Assembly (NCBI GenBank): GCA_039888615.1
Contig: JBDQQS010000015.1
Direction: 5' to 3' (one strand)
Source: Flavimaribacter sp039888615
Lineage (GTDB): Bacteria > Pseudomonadota > Alphaproteobacteria > Rhizobiales > Rhizobiaceae
Length of the DNA: 64,000 nucleotides
The first letter of the stretch is position 1. Each line of letters opens with the position of its first letter. The position numbers and the translations under genes were made by a program. Of this stretch, positions 17,437-24,992 are shown one piece after another. The notes under the pieces are model-generated. The model was not told where the DNA came from and did not search any database. It saw only the letters and a list, made by a program, of their open reading frames with translations.

Positions 17437-18459
17437 TCAGTTGTTGAATCCGACCTTATCGACCAGTTCGGACGCGGTCTTGCGGTGGATTGCAATGTCT
17501 GCCAGCGGAAGCGTGTCTGGCTTGATGTCTCCAAACGACTTGACGATGTCGGACGGCTCGACCCCTTCGGCGACCGGATATTCGAAAACCTGCTCGGCGT
17601 AGATCTTCTGGCCTTCCGGACTAGCCAGAAACTCCATGAGCTGGACCGCAGCGTCCTTGTTCGGAGCGTTCTTGGCGAGCGCCATGCCGGAAATATTGAC
17701 GTGCGATCCGCGGTCTGCGGAGTTCGGAAAAAGCACCTTGATGGAATCAGCCCACTCTTTCTGTTCCGGCTCCTTTTCGTTGGTCTTCATCAGACCGACA
17801 TAGTAGGTGTTGCCGACGCCGAGATCGCATTCACCGGCATAGATGCCCTTCGCCTGGGCGCGGTCATTGCCGGTGGGTTTGCGCGCCAGATTTTCCTTGA
17901 CGCCTTTCAGCCACGCCTCGGTTTCGGCTTCGCCATGATGCGCGATCATCGAGGCGATCAGGCCGATATTGTAGATGTGCTGTCCACTGCGGATACAGAT
18001 CTTGCCCTTCCACATCGGATCGGCGAGATCTTCATAGGTGATCGCGTCCTGCGCGACCCTGTCCTTCGAGGCATAGACCACGCGCCCACGCGTGGTTACC
18101 CCGAACCAGTGGCCGTCCGGGTCACGATACTGGGCCGGTATCGACGAATTGACGTCATCGCTTTCGACAGCTTCGGTGACCCCTTCGTCCTTGGCGTTGC
18201 TCAGACGGCTGATGTCGACGGTCAAAATGACGTCGGCCGGAGAGTTTTCTCCTTCCGCCTTGATCCGCTCGACCAGCCCCTTGTCCAGAAACAGAACATT
18301 GGTCTCGATGCCTGTCTTCTCAGTGAAAGCGTCCAGCAGGGGCGCAATCAGGTCCGGCTGGCGATAGGAGTAGATATTGACTTCATCTGCGAAGGCGACG
18401 CCCGCAGTGGCGACTGCAAAGGCTGCGCACAGCACCGTTTTGCTAAACTTGTTTTTCAT
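17437..18459 (-). CDS. Fe(III) ABC transporter substrate-binding protein (FbpA/FutA type)
   Basis: The 340-residue product has a signal peptide (MKNKFSKTVLCAAFAVATAG, cleavage near residue 24) and the ferric-binding-protein body. This includes EVNIYSYRQPDL, ADVILTVDISRL, GRVVYASKDR and GNTYYVGLM, whose paired tyrosines bind Fe(III) in this family. Start codon: the ATG at 18459 begins the signal peptide (the frame extends 9 codons further). No permease or ATPase partner is in the window, so it is an orphan or works with a system elsewhere. It is divergent from rirA, and a typical promoter lies at 18495-18523, consistent with iron-dependent control. Confidence 0.9.
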   Translation of the reverse strand: MKNKFSKTVLCAAFAVATAGVAFADEVNIYSYRQPDLIAPLLDAFTEKTGIETNVLFLDKGLVERIKAEGENSPADVILTVDISRLSNAKDEGVTEAVESDDVNSSIPAQYRDPDGHWFGVTTRGRVVYASKDRVAQDAITYEDLADPMWKGKICIRSGQHIYNIGLIASMIAHHGEAETEAWLKGVKENLARKPTGNDRAQAKGIYAGECDLGVGNTYYVGLMKTNEKEPEQKEWADSIKVLFPNSADRGSHVNISGMALAKNAPNKDAAVQLMEFLASPEGQKIYAEQVFEYPVAEGVEPSDIVKSFGDIKPDTLPLADIAIHRKTASELVDKVGFNN

Positions 18460-18494
18460 GGCGTTTCCCCTCGATGGTTCTTTCACTTTAAAAC

Positions 18495-18523
18495 ATGATA
18501 GCGGGTGTCCATATTGACTGCAA
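18495..18523 (-). promoter_or_regulatory. Sigma-70-type promoter of the Fe-binding protein gene, with IRO-like site
   Basis: Minus strand: -35 TTGCAG (18518-18523), 17-base spacer, -10 TATCAT (18495-18500). Just upstream, 18532-18546 reads TGA-N9-TCT on the same strand, one base off the TGA-N9-TCA pattern described for RirA (IRO) boxes. Promoter call moderate; RirA site tentative. Confidence 0.55.
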
Positions 18524-18620
18524 TAGAAACAAGATAATCACAATCATGTTATTTCGACCCGGAACACCAAAAAACCGCACAGGGAGGATACCGCTATGCA
18601 TTACTCGTTCGTCTTAAAAC

Positions 18621-18649
18621 TTGACACATGCAATCTAAATAAATAGAAT
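18621..18649 (+). promoter_or_regulatory. Sigma-70-type promoter of rirA
   Basis: TTGACA (18621-18626), exactly 17 bases, then TAGAAT (18644-18649): a near-consensus promoter ending 31 bases before the rirA ATG. Its -10 element lies inside the palindrome at 18644-18656, so a protein bound there would block polymerase. Confidence 0.78.
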
Positions 18650-18656
18650 GATTCTA
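18644..18656. promoter_or_regulatory. Irr/ICE-like operator overlapping the rirA -10 box
   Basis: TAGAATGATTCTA is a dyad with a single central base and AT-rich flanks (AAA on the left, AA on the right). It resembles the iron control element bound by Irr in rhizobia (TAGAA-N3-TTCTA core). Because it covers the -10 element it predicts repression of rirA by Irr when iron is low. Confidence 0.7.
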
Positions 18657-18680
18657 AATTAGAGACAGGTGAGCAATCCC

Positions 18681-19145
18681 ATGCGGGTGACCAAACAGAC
18701 AAATTATGCAGTCCGGATACTGATGTATTGCGCTGCCAATCCGATGGAACTGAGCCGCGTGCCGGAGATTGCGAAAGCTTACGGCGTGTCGGAACTCTTC
18801 CTCTTCAAGATCCTCAAACCGCTGGTCAGGGCGAAGTTGATCGAAACCGTCCGCGGCAGAAACGGCGGCATCAAGCTGGCGCGTCCGGCCGAGGAGATCA
18901 CCCTCTTTGACGTGGTGCGTGAAACGGAAGACAGCTTCGCGATGGCCGATTGTTTCGAAAACGAGGACTCCGATTGTCCGCTGGTTGACAGTTGCGCCCT
19001 GAACTCGGCGTGGCGGGAAGCGCTCAACGCCTTTCTCATGTCTCTTTCGAAACACACGATCGCCGATCTTTCGGCTTCGCGTTTCGACATCATCGGACGG
19101 CTGGGCATTCCAACGGGAGAGCCCTTGGCCGCCGCGGCGCGCTGA
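18681..19145 (+). CDS. rirA: Iron-responsive Rrf2-family repressor RirA
   Basis: The 154-residue product is very close to rhizobial RirA. The N-terminal MRVTKQTNYAVRILMYCAAN and the recognition segment YGVSELFLFKILKPL belong to the winged helix. The TEDSFAMADCFE and DCPLVDSCALN segments supply the three cysteines that hold the [Fe-S] cluster. With iron present RirA represses iron-uptake genes. The ATG at 18681 lies 8 bases after AGGTGAG; a GTG at 18669 within that ribosome site is a worse choice. The divergent iron-binding protein gene is a likely target. Confidence 0.93.
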   Translation: MRVTKQTNYAVRILMYCAANPMELSRVPEIAKAYGVSELFLFKILKPLVRAKLIETVRGRNGGIKLARPAEEITLFDVVRETEDSFAMADCFENEDSDCPLVDSCALNSAWREALNAFLMSLSKHTIADLSASRFDIIGRLGIPTGEPLAAAAR

Positions 19146-19154
19146 CCCGGACTT

Positions 19155-19192
19155 CGCCCCTGCCCGCCATGGCGACGACAGGGGCGTTTTTT
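19155..19192 (+). terminator. Rho-independent terminator of rirA
   Basis: CGCCCCTG (19155-19162) pairs perfectly with CAGGGGCG (19179-19186), directly followed by TTTTTT (19187-19192). It lies 10 bases after the rirA stop and before the converging SCP2 gene. Confidence 0.9.
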
Positions 19193-19208
19193 CGTCAGCA
19201 ATTCCGGT

Positions 19209-19490
19209 TTAAAGAACCTGGCTGAGCTTCATTGCGACGCCCATGTCGCCCTCGATCTTGAGCTTGCCCTGCATGAAGGCCGCCGTCGCGTCGAGGTCTC
19301 CGGCGACGATTGATTCCAGGTCGTCGAGGCTCAGGCCTATCGTGCAATCGGCTTCCTTGTCTTCCGTGGTGACCGTCTGGTTGTCGATGACGAGAACGCC
19401 ATCGTCGCCGCAGTCGAATTTCACGACATTGCTGAAGGAACCCTGTTCCACGCGCGGCCGAATGGTCTCGGCGATATCGGAAATGCTCAT
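19209..19490 (-). CDS. SCP2 sterol-binding domain protein
   Basis: This 93-residue single-domain protein has the SCP2/UbiJ-like fold. Typical features are VEQGSFSNVVKFDCGDDGVL, TIGLSLDDLESIVAGDLD and AAFMQGKLKIEGDMGVAMKL. The family binds hydrophobic ligands such as acyl-CoAs or lipids in a tunnel. Its neighbour, an acyl-CoA dehydrogenase on the opposite strand, hints at a lipid-metabolic context. The open frame extends far upstream into that gene, but the ATG at 19490 gives the usual SCP2 length. Confidence 0.88.
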   Translation of the reverse strand: MSISDIAETIRPRVEQGSFSNVVKFDCGDDGVLVIDNQTVTTEDKEADCTIGLSLDDLESIVAGDLDATAAFMQGKLKIEGDMGVAMKLSQVL

Positions 19491-19631
19491 TCGTCGTCTC
19501 CTCTGAGGTGATGTGTTGTCGGGCGGCATATAATCGTCATCGCGGTCCGGCGCCAAGTAGGCCGGCGAAAAATAATGACGTTGACGTAAAGGTAAATCAG
19601 TGGAATTCTCCTTTCGCCGGGAGGAAGGCCA

Positions 19632-20783
19632 ATGAAATTCACGGACGAGCACCGACAACTGGGCGCGACGGTCGCCCGGTTCGTCGAGACGGAGATCAAT
19701 CCGCATGTCGACGCGTGGGAGGACGCGGAGCAGCTTCCCGCCCACGAGCTCTTCGGCAAGCTGGGTCAACTTGGGCTTCTCGGTGTTAAATACGACACCG
19801 CCTGCGGCGGCCTCGGGCTCGATTTTTCCTATTCCATGGTGATGGCCGAAGAACTCGGCGCAGTGCATTGCGGCGGCGTGCCGATGGCGATCGGCGTCCA
19901 GACGGATATGTGCACGCCGGCGCTCGACCGCTTCGGATCGGACGAGCTGAAGCAGGAGTGGCTGACGCCCTCCATCGCCGGCGAGCTGGTCGGCTGCATC
20001 GGCGTGTCGGAAGCCGGCGGCGGCTCGGACGTCGCGGCGCTGAGGACAACGGCTGTTCCGGACGGCGACGACTATGTCGTCAACGGCTCGAAGATGTGGA
20101 TCACCAACGGCATGCAGGCCGACTGGTGCTGCCTGCTCGCCAACACCGGCGAAGGCCCGGCGCACCGCAACAAGTCGCTGATCATCGTGCCGCTCGATTC
20201 GAAAGGCGTCACGCGACAGAAAATCCACAAGATCGGCATGCATTCATCCGATACGGCCGAACTCTTCTTCGACGATGTGCGCGTGCCGAAGCGCAACCGC
20301 ATCGGCCAGGAAGGCATGGGCTTCACCATGCAGATGCAGCAGTTCCAGGAGGAGCGCCTGTGGGTGGCGGCCTCCAGCCTGAAGTCGCTCGACCGGCTGA
20401 TCGACGAAACCATCGCCTATGCGCGCGAGCGACGCGCCTTCGGCAAATCAGTCCTCGACAACCAGGTCGTTCACTTCCGGCTGGCCGAACTGCGCACCGA
20501 GGTCGAGAGCCTGCGCGCGCTGACCTGGCGCGCCATCGAGGATTATGTCGACGGCAATGACGCCACGCGGCTCGCCTCCATGGCGAAACTGAAATGCGGC
20601 AGGCTCTATCGCGAAGTCGCCGACGCCTGCCTGCAATATTGGGGCGGCATGGGCTTCACCGCCGACAATCCGGTGAGCCGCGCCTATCGCGACGGCCGGC
20701 TTGGTTCCATCGGCGGCGGCGCGGACGAGATCATGCTCGGCATCATCTGCAAGCTCGAGGGAACGCTGCCGGCAGGCCGCTGA
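19632..20783 (+). CDS. Acyl-CoA dehydrogenase family protein
   Basis: The 383-residue FAD enzyme has the ACAD order: an N-terminal helical domain, a beta domain with GCIGVSEAGGGSDVAAL and NGSKMWITNGMQADW (FAD contacts), and a C-terminal helical domain with YARERRAFGKSVLDNQ and QYWGGMGFTADNPVSRAYRD. The final GSIGGGADEIMLGIICK matches the usual C-terminal signature. It introduces an alpha-beta double bond in an acyl-CoA and passes electrons to ETF. Substrate chain length cannot be told. The ATG at 19632 follows GGGAGGAAGG. Confidence 0.92.
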   Translation: MKFTDEHRQLGATVARFVETEINPHVDAWEDAEQLPAHELFGKLGQLGLLGVKYDTACGGLGLDFSYSMVMAEELGAVHCGGVPMAIGVQTDMCTPALDRFGSDELKQEWLTPSIAGELVGCIGVSEAGGGSDVAALRTTAVPDGDDYVVNGSKMWITNGMQADWCCLLANTGEGPAHRNKSLIIVPLDSKGVTRQKIHKIGMHSSDTAELFFDDVRVPKRNRIGQEGMGFTMQMQQFQEERLWVAASSLKSLDRLIDETIAYARERRAFGKSVLDNQVVHFRLAELRTEVESLRALTWRAIEDYVDGNDATRLASMAKLKCGRLYREVADACLQYWGGMGFTADNPVSRAYRDGRLGSIGGGADEIMLGIICKLEGTLPAGR

Positions 20784-20791
20784 ATCCCGGA

Positions 20792-21184
20792 TCAGGCGTT
20801 GGCCCGACCAGCCGGACTGTCCGCCGAGAACAGAATGAAGGCGAACAGCAACACGCCTATCAAGGTGATGATCGAGGAAACCGCGACGACCGGCTCCATC
20901 GCCGGATTGCCCGACAGGTACAGATAGAGCGCGATCGTCATGACGACGACGCCGAAGGTGTAGATCGCGTACTGGACGCGCGCCATCATCCCTTCCGCCT
21001 TGCCAGGCGCCAGCGCAAAATAGATGCCAAAAATCGCCATCGTCACCCAGCCGAGCAGATTTGCGTGGGCGTGGGCGCCGATGACGTCATGATTGCCGGA
21101 TATCGCCATTTTCAATCCCATGACGAGCCCGACGACAAGAAAGATGATTGCAGTCTGGAAGTAGAGTGTTGCAAGTCTCGGCAT
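20792..21184 (-). CDS. Small integral membrane protein with haem-copper-oxidase-like HAHANLLGW motif
   Basis: The 130-residue product has four hydrophobic segments (about residues 7-27, 38-60, 69-89 and 98-120). Helix 2 starts with VIGAHAHANLLGWVTMAIFG, a motif seen in small membrane proteins related to one part of the cytochrome oxidase/NO reductase subunit I fold. Those proteins are too short to be oxidases, and no role is established. Start codon: the ATG at 21184 fits the first helix better than one at 21286. Its gene converges on the acyl-CoA dehydrogenase gene. Confidence 0.75.
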   Translation of the reverse strand: MPRLATLYFQTAIIFLVVGLVMGLKMAISGNHDVIGAHAHANLLGWVTMAIFGIYFALAPGKAEGMMARVQYAIYTFGVVVMTIALYLYLSGNPAMEPVVAVSSIITLIGVLLFAFILFSADSPAGRANA

Positions 21185-21477
21185 GACGGGCTCCTGGCTG
21201 GTTGGTTCGAGATTCAGGCCATCTCCACCGCCTGACTTGGCGTTCCACGGGAATTCACGAACGTCAGCCGGCCAGGACGGGAACAAGCACCGTTAGCGCT
21301 AATCCTGCTTCTGTCAAGCGGCGTGAGCCGGCTTGCAGGGACTGCGCGCTGGAAGCTGTTTTCGGGTGAACCGAACAATGAGATTGACATTCCTGCTCCT
21401 GGCGATCCCACAATCGCGAATACTGTTTGTGCATCGCCGCCGTTTGTGAAACCATTGCGGCCCACACGCATTTTCTG

Positions 21478-21549
21478 GTGGAGCAAATTTGAAATGTGGG
21501 TCCCGCAAGACGCGAACTCGTTTTCAAATGTCAAATTTGAAGCTCCACT
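21478..21549. repeat. Imperfect inverted repeats with a shared AAATTTGA core
   Basis: GTGGAGCAAATTTGAAATG (21478-21496, plus strand) is matched on the minus strand at 21549-21521 by a copy reading GTGGAGCTTCAAATTTGACATTTG. The units share GTGGAGC plus a CAAATTTG-type core and point towards each other. They sit just upstream of the larger palindrome at 21569-21637, which repeats GGAGCAAATG again. Confidence 0.6.
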
Positions 21550-21568
21550 GAAAATGTAATCCAGCTAT

Positions 21569-21637
21569 TGGTCCTGAAGATTCCGACATTTGCTCCAGGA
21601 CGAGTCGCATCGAGACGCAAATGTCGGAATCGGACCA
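21569..21637. repeat. Long palindrome just upstream of the transglutaminase cassette
   Basis: GATTCCGACATTTGC (21579-21593) and GCAAATGTCGGAATC (21617-21631) are a perfect 15-base inverted repeat. Outside them TGGTCC (21569-21574) pairs with GGACCA (21632-21637), leaving TGAA unpaired on the left. The right arm ends 13 bases before the ATG at 21650. It could be a leader hairpin, an operator or a dispersed repeat. Confidence 0.8.
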
Positions 21638-21649
21638 CTAGTAGTCGAC

Positions 21650-24600
21650 ATGTCAATCAAAGCCTCAATCTATCATCTCACCCACTACCGCTATGACCGT
21701 CCGGTGACGCTTGGCCCGCAGATAATCCGTCTGCGCCCGGCGCCGCACAGCCGAACGCGGGTCATCTCGCATTCGCTGAAGGTCGCGCCGACGAAGCACT
21801 TTGTAAATCACCAGCAGGATCCGTACGGCAACTGGATGGCGCGGTTCGTGTTTCCCGAACCGGTCAGGGAATTCAAGATCGAGGTTGATCTGGTCGCCGA
21901 CATGACGGTCTACAATCCGTTCGATTTCTTCGTCGAGGAAAGCTCCCAGGAATGGCCCTTCGACTACAGCGAGGACCTGTCTCCGGATCTCGTGATCTAT
22001 CGCACGCCCGAACCGGTCGGACCGCTTCTGGGCGACTACATGCAATCGATCGACCGCTCGATCGATCGCACAGTCGATTTCATCGTCAATCTCAATGCGC
22101 AACTCGCAGGCGACATCGGCTACGTCATCCGCATGGAGCCCGGCGTCCAGACTCCTGAAGAAACCCTGGAGCGGAAAACCGGCTCTTGCCGCGACACGAG
22201 TTGGCTGCTCGTCCAGATATTGCGCAATCTCGGATTTGCGGCGCGGTTCGTGTCGGGCTACCTCATCCAGCTCAAACCGGATCTGGTGTCGCTCGACGGG
22301 CCGGCGGGAACCGACCATGACTTTACCGACCTGCACGCCTGGACCGAGGTCTATATTCCCGGCGCCGGCTGGATCGGCCTCGACCCGACCTCCGGACTTC
22401 TGACCGGCGAGAGCCACATACCGCTGGCCGCCACCCCGCACTATCGCAACGCCGCGCCGATATCCGGCATGGCGAGCGCCGCCGATGTCGATTTCGACTT
22501 CGATATGCAGATCAGGCGCACGGCCGAACATCCGCGCATCACCAAGCCGTTTTCGGAAGAAGCCTGGGCGGATCTCGACCGGCTTGGGCATGAAGTCGAC
22601 CAGTCGCTCGCCGCCGGCGACGTGCGGTTGACCATGGGCGGCGAGCCGACCTTCGTCTCGATCGACGATTTCGAAGCCGACGAATGGAACACGGAAGCCG
22701 TCGGACCGACCAAGCGCGAATTCGCCGACAAGCTCATACGCCGCCTGCGCGACCGTTTCGCGCCCGGCGGTTTCCTGCATTATGGCCAGGGCAAATGGTA
22801 TCCCGGGGAAACCCTGCCCCGCTGGACCTTCTCGCTCTACTGGCGCAAGGACGACACGCCGATCTGGTCCGACGAAACGCTGATCGCCGCCGAGTCATCT
22901 GAAACGAAGGCGACGCCGGCGCAGGCGGAAATCCTGTTGAAGACCATCGCGGACGAGCTCGGCGTCGACAACAGCTTCGTTGACGCGGCCTTCGAGGATC
23001 CGGCGGAGTGGATCGTCAAGGAAGGCAATTTGCCGGAAAACGTGACGCCCGAGAACTCTAAGCTGAAGGATCCGGAAGAACGCTATCGCATCGCGCGGGT
23101 ATTCGGGCGGGGTCTCACCGAGCCTTCCGGTTACGTCCTTCCGATCCAGCGCTGGCAGGCCAAGGCCGGGGAGCCGCGCTGGCAGACCGAAAAATGGAAG
23201 ACCCGCCGCGGTCATCTTTATCTGGTGCCGGGCGACAGTCCCGTCGGCTACCGGCTGCCGCTTGGAACGCTGCCCTACATTCCGCCGGCGCAGTTTCCCT
23301 ACATCAATCCCGCCGACCCGACCGAAGAGCGCGGGCCGCTGCCCGATTTCTCGACACAGGACGGCGTCGCCGCCAATCAGGGCGCGCGTGGCCAGCCCAT
23401 GGCCTCCTTCAACGCGATTGAACCGGGTCAGCAGATCGTCGAACAGCATATCGGCGATCTGGATGGCGCCGTGCGTACGGCCATGTCGGTGGAACCGCGC
23501 GACGGACGGCTCTGCGTGTTCATGCCGCCGGTGGAAAAGGTCGACGACTACCTGGAACTCGTGGCGGCGGCGGAAGCCGCAGCCCGCAAGATCGGCATGC
23601 CCGTTCATATCGAAGGCTACGCGCCGCCCGGCGATCCGCGCATGAACGTCATTCGCGTCGCGCCCGATCCGGGCGTGATTGAAGTCAACATTCACCCGGC
23701 CGAGAGCTGGAGCGAGTGCGTTTCGATTACAGAAGCCATCTATGAGGAAGCGCGGCAAACGCGCCTCGGGGCGGACAAGTACATGATCGACGGCAAGCAC
23801 ACCGGCACCGGGGGCGGCAATCACGTCGTCGTCGGCGGCGGCAAGCCGATTGACAGCCCTTTCCTGAGGCGTCCCGATCTTCTCAAGAGCCTGATTTTGC
23901 AATGGCAGCGCCACCCGAGCCTTTCCTATCTTTTTTCCGGTCTGTTCATCGGCCCGACGAGCCAGGCGCCCCGGATCGACGAGGCGCGCCACGACAGCCT
24001 CTACGAACTGGAGATCGCGCTTGCACAGATACCGGCGCCCGGCGAAGGCGCGGCGCCGCTTCCCTGGCTGGTCGACCGGTTGCTGCGCAACATCATGGTC
24101 GATGTGACCGGAAACACCCATCGCGCCGAAATCTGCATCGACAAGCTTTACTCCCCGGACGGGCCGACCGGACGGTTGGGCCTTGTCGAGTTCCGCGGTT
24201 TCGAGATGCCGCCGGATGCGCGCATGAGCCTGGCCCAGCAGGTGCTGATACGCGCTCTGATCGCGCGCCTGTGGCACAGCCCGATAGGCGGAAAGCTGAC
24301 GAGATGGGGCACAGTGCTGCATGATCGCTTCATGCTGCCGCATTTCGTCTGGGAGGATTTTCTGGACGTGCTGAGGGATCTGGACGAACACGGTTTCCGC
24401 TTCCGGCCGGAATGGTACGAGGCGCAGGCCGAATTCCGTTTCCCCTTCTGCGGCGAGGTCGAATATGAGGGCGTGCATCTGGAATTGCGGCAGGCGCTTG
24501 AGCCCTGGCACGTTCTGGGGGAGACCGGAGCGATCGGCGGCACCGTGCGCTATACCGACAGTTCGGTGGAGCGTCTTCAAGTCAAGCTGACGACGACGGA

Positions 24601-24988
24601 TCCCGACCGCTATATCGTCGCCTGCAACAGGCGGACGGTGCCATTGAGCAAGACGGGCGCGGGCGGCGTGGCCGTGGGCGGCGTCCGCTACAAGGCCTGG
24701 CAGCCGGCCATGTCCCTGCATCCGGTGCTGCCCGTCAATGCGCCGCTGACATTCGACATCTTCGACAGCTGGACGGGGCGGGCGCTCGGTGGTTGCGTCT
24801 ATCACGTGGCGCATCCGGGCGGCCGCAATTACGAGACGTTTCCGGTCAACGGCAACGAGGCCGACGCGCGCCGTCTTGCGCGTTTCGAGGCGCTCGGCCA
24901 TACTCCGGGCGCCTATGCGCCGCAGCCGGAGACGCCGCATGGAGAGTTTCCTCTGACACTCGACCTCCGGCGGTCACCCGGATTCTGA
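21650..24988 (+). CDS. Transglutaminase-like / DUF2126 giant protein
   Basis: The 1112-residue product begins with a transglutaminase N-terminal domain (SIYHLTHYRYDRPVTLGPQI). A transglutaminase-like core follows with the complete catalytic triad: C180 in KTGSCRDTSW, H229 in DLHAWTEVYIPG and D245 in GLDPTSG. The large C-terminal part (about 330-1110) is the DUF2126 region, with MGGEPTFVSID, HYGQGKWYPGE and HTGTGGGNHVVVGG. No signal peptide is seen, so it is probably cytoplasmic. It leads a three-gene run with 4- and 3-base gaps. In comparative genomics such genes accompany ATP-grasp ligases and are predicted to make or edit amide or peptide bonds; the product is unknown. Confidence 0.88.
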   Translation: MSIKASIYHLTHYRYDRPVTLGPQIIRLRPAPHSRTRVISHSLKVAPTKHFVNHQQDPYGNWMARFVFPEPVREFKIEVDLVADMTVYNPFDFFVEESSQEWPFDYSEDLSPDLVIYRTPEPVGPLLGDYMQSIDRSIDRTVDFIVNLNAQLAGDIGYVIRMEPGVQTPEETLERKTGSCRDTSWLLVQILRNLGFAARFVSGYLIQLKPDLVSLDGPAGTDHDFTDLHAWTEVYIPGAGWIGLDPTSGLLTGESHIPLAATPHYRNAAPISGMASAADVDFDFDMQIRRTAEHPRITKPFSEEAWADLDRLGHEVDQSLAAGDVRLTMGGEPTFVSIDDFEADEWNTEAVGPTKREFADKLIRRLRDRFAPGGFLHYGQGKWYPGETLPRWTFSLYWRKDDTPIWSDETLIAAESSETKATPAQAEILLKTIADELGVDNSFVDAAFEDPAEWIVKEGNLPENVTPENSKLKDPEERYRIARVFGRGLTEPSGYVLPIQRWQAKAGEPRWQTEKWKTRRGHLYLVPGDSPVGYRLPLGTLPYIPPAQFPYINPADPTEERGPLPDFSTQDGVAANQGARGQPMASFNAIEPGQQIVEQHIGDLDGAVRTAMSVEPRDGRLCVFMPPVEKVDDYLELVAAAEAAARKIGMPVHIEGYAPPGDPRMNVIRVAPDPGVIEVNIHPAESWSECVSITEAIYEEARQTRLGADKYMIDGKHTGTGGGNHVVVGGGKPIDSPFLRRPDLLKSLILQWQRHPSLSYLFSGLFIGPTSQAPRIDEARHDSLYELEIALAQIPAPGEGAAPLPWLVDRLLRNIMVDVTGNTHRAEICIDKLYSPDGPTGRLGLVEFRGFEMPPDARMSLAQQVLIRALIARLWHSPIGGKLTRWGTVLHDRFMLPHFVWEDFLDVLRDLDEHGFRFRPEWYEAQAEFRFPFCGEVEYEGVHLELRQALEPWHVLGETGAIGGTVRYTDSSVERLQVKLTTTDPDRYIVACNRRTVPLSKTGAGGVAVGGVRYKAWQPAMSLHPVLPVNAPLTFDIFDSWTGRALGGCVYHVAHPGGRNYETFPVNGNEADARRLARFEALGHTPGAYAPQPETPHGEFPLTLDLRRSPGF

Positions 24989-24992
24989 TCTC

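Larger units (their letters stand above)
21185..21649. other. 465-base stretch without a convincing gene, containing repeats
   Basis: It separates two well-defined genes. Two overlapping short frames (21323-21559 plus; 21214-21534 minus) have no recognisable family and probably do not code. From about 21470 onward it carries inverted repeats listed separately. Base composition is more AT-rich than the genes on either side. It must include the promoter of the transglutaminase cassette. Confidence 0.6.

Noticed and set aside
21214..21559. Overlapping short frames on both strands before the transglutaminase cassette
   Set aside because: No family, no ribosome site of note, and the region contains inverted repeats; coding is unsupported, although a transposon remnant cannot be excluded.
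22895..24940. 681-codon minus-strand open frame opposite the transglutaminase/DUF2126 gene
   Set aside because: It is the complement of a clear coding gene and has typical shadow composition; no motif was found.
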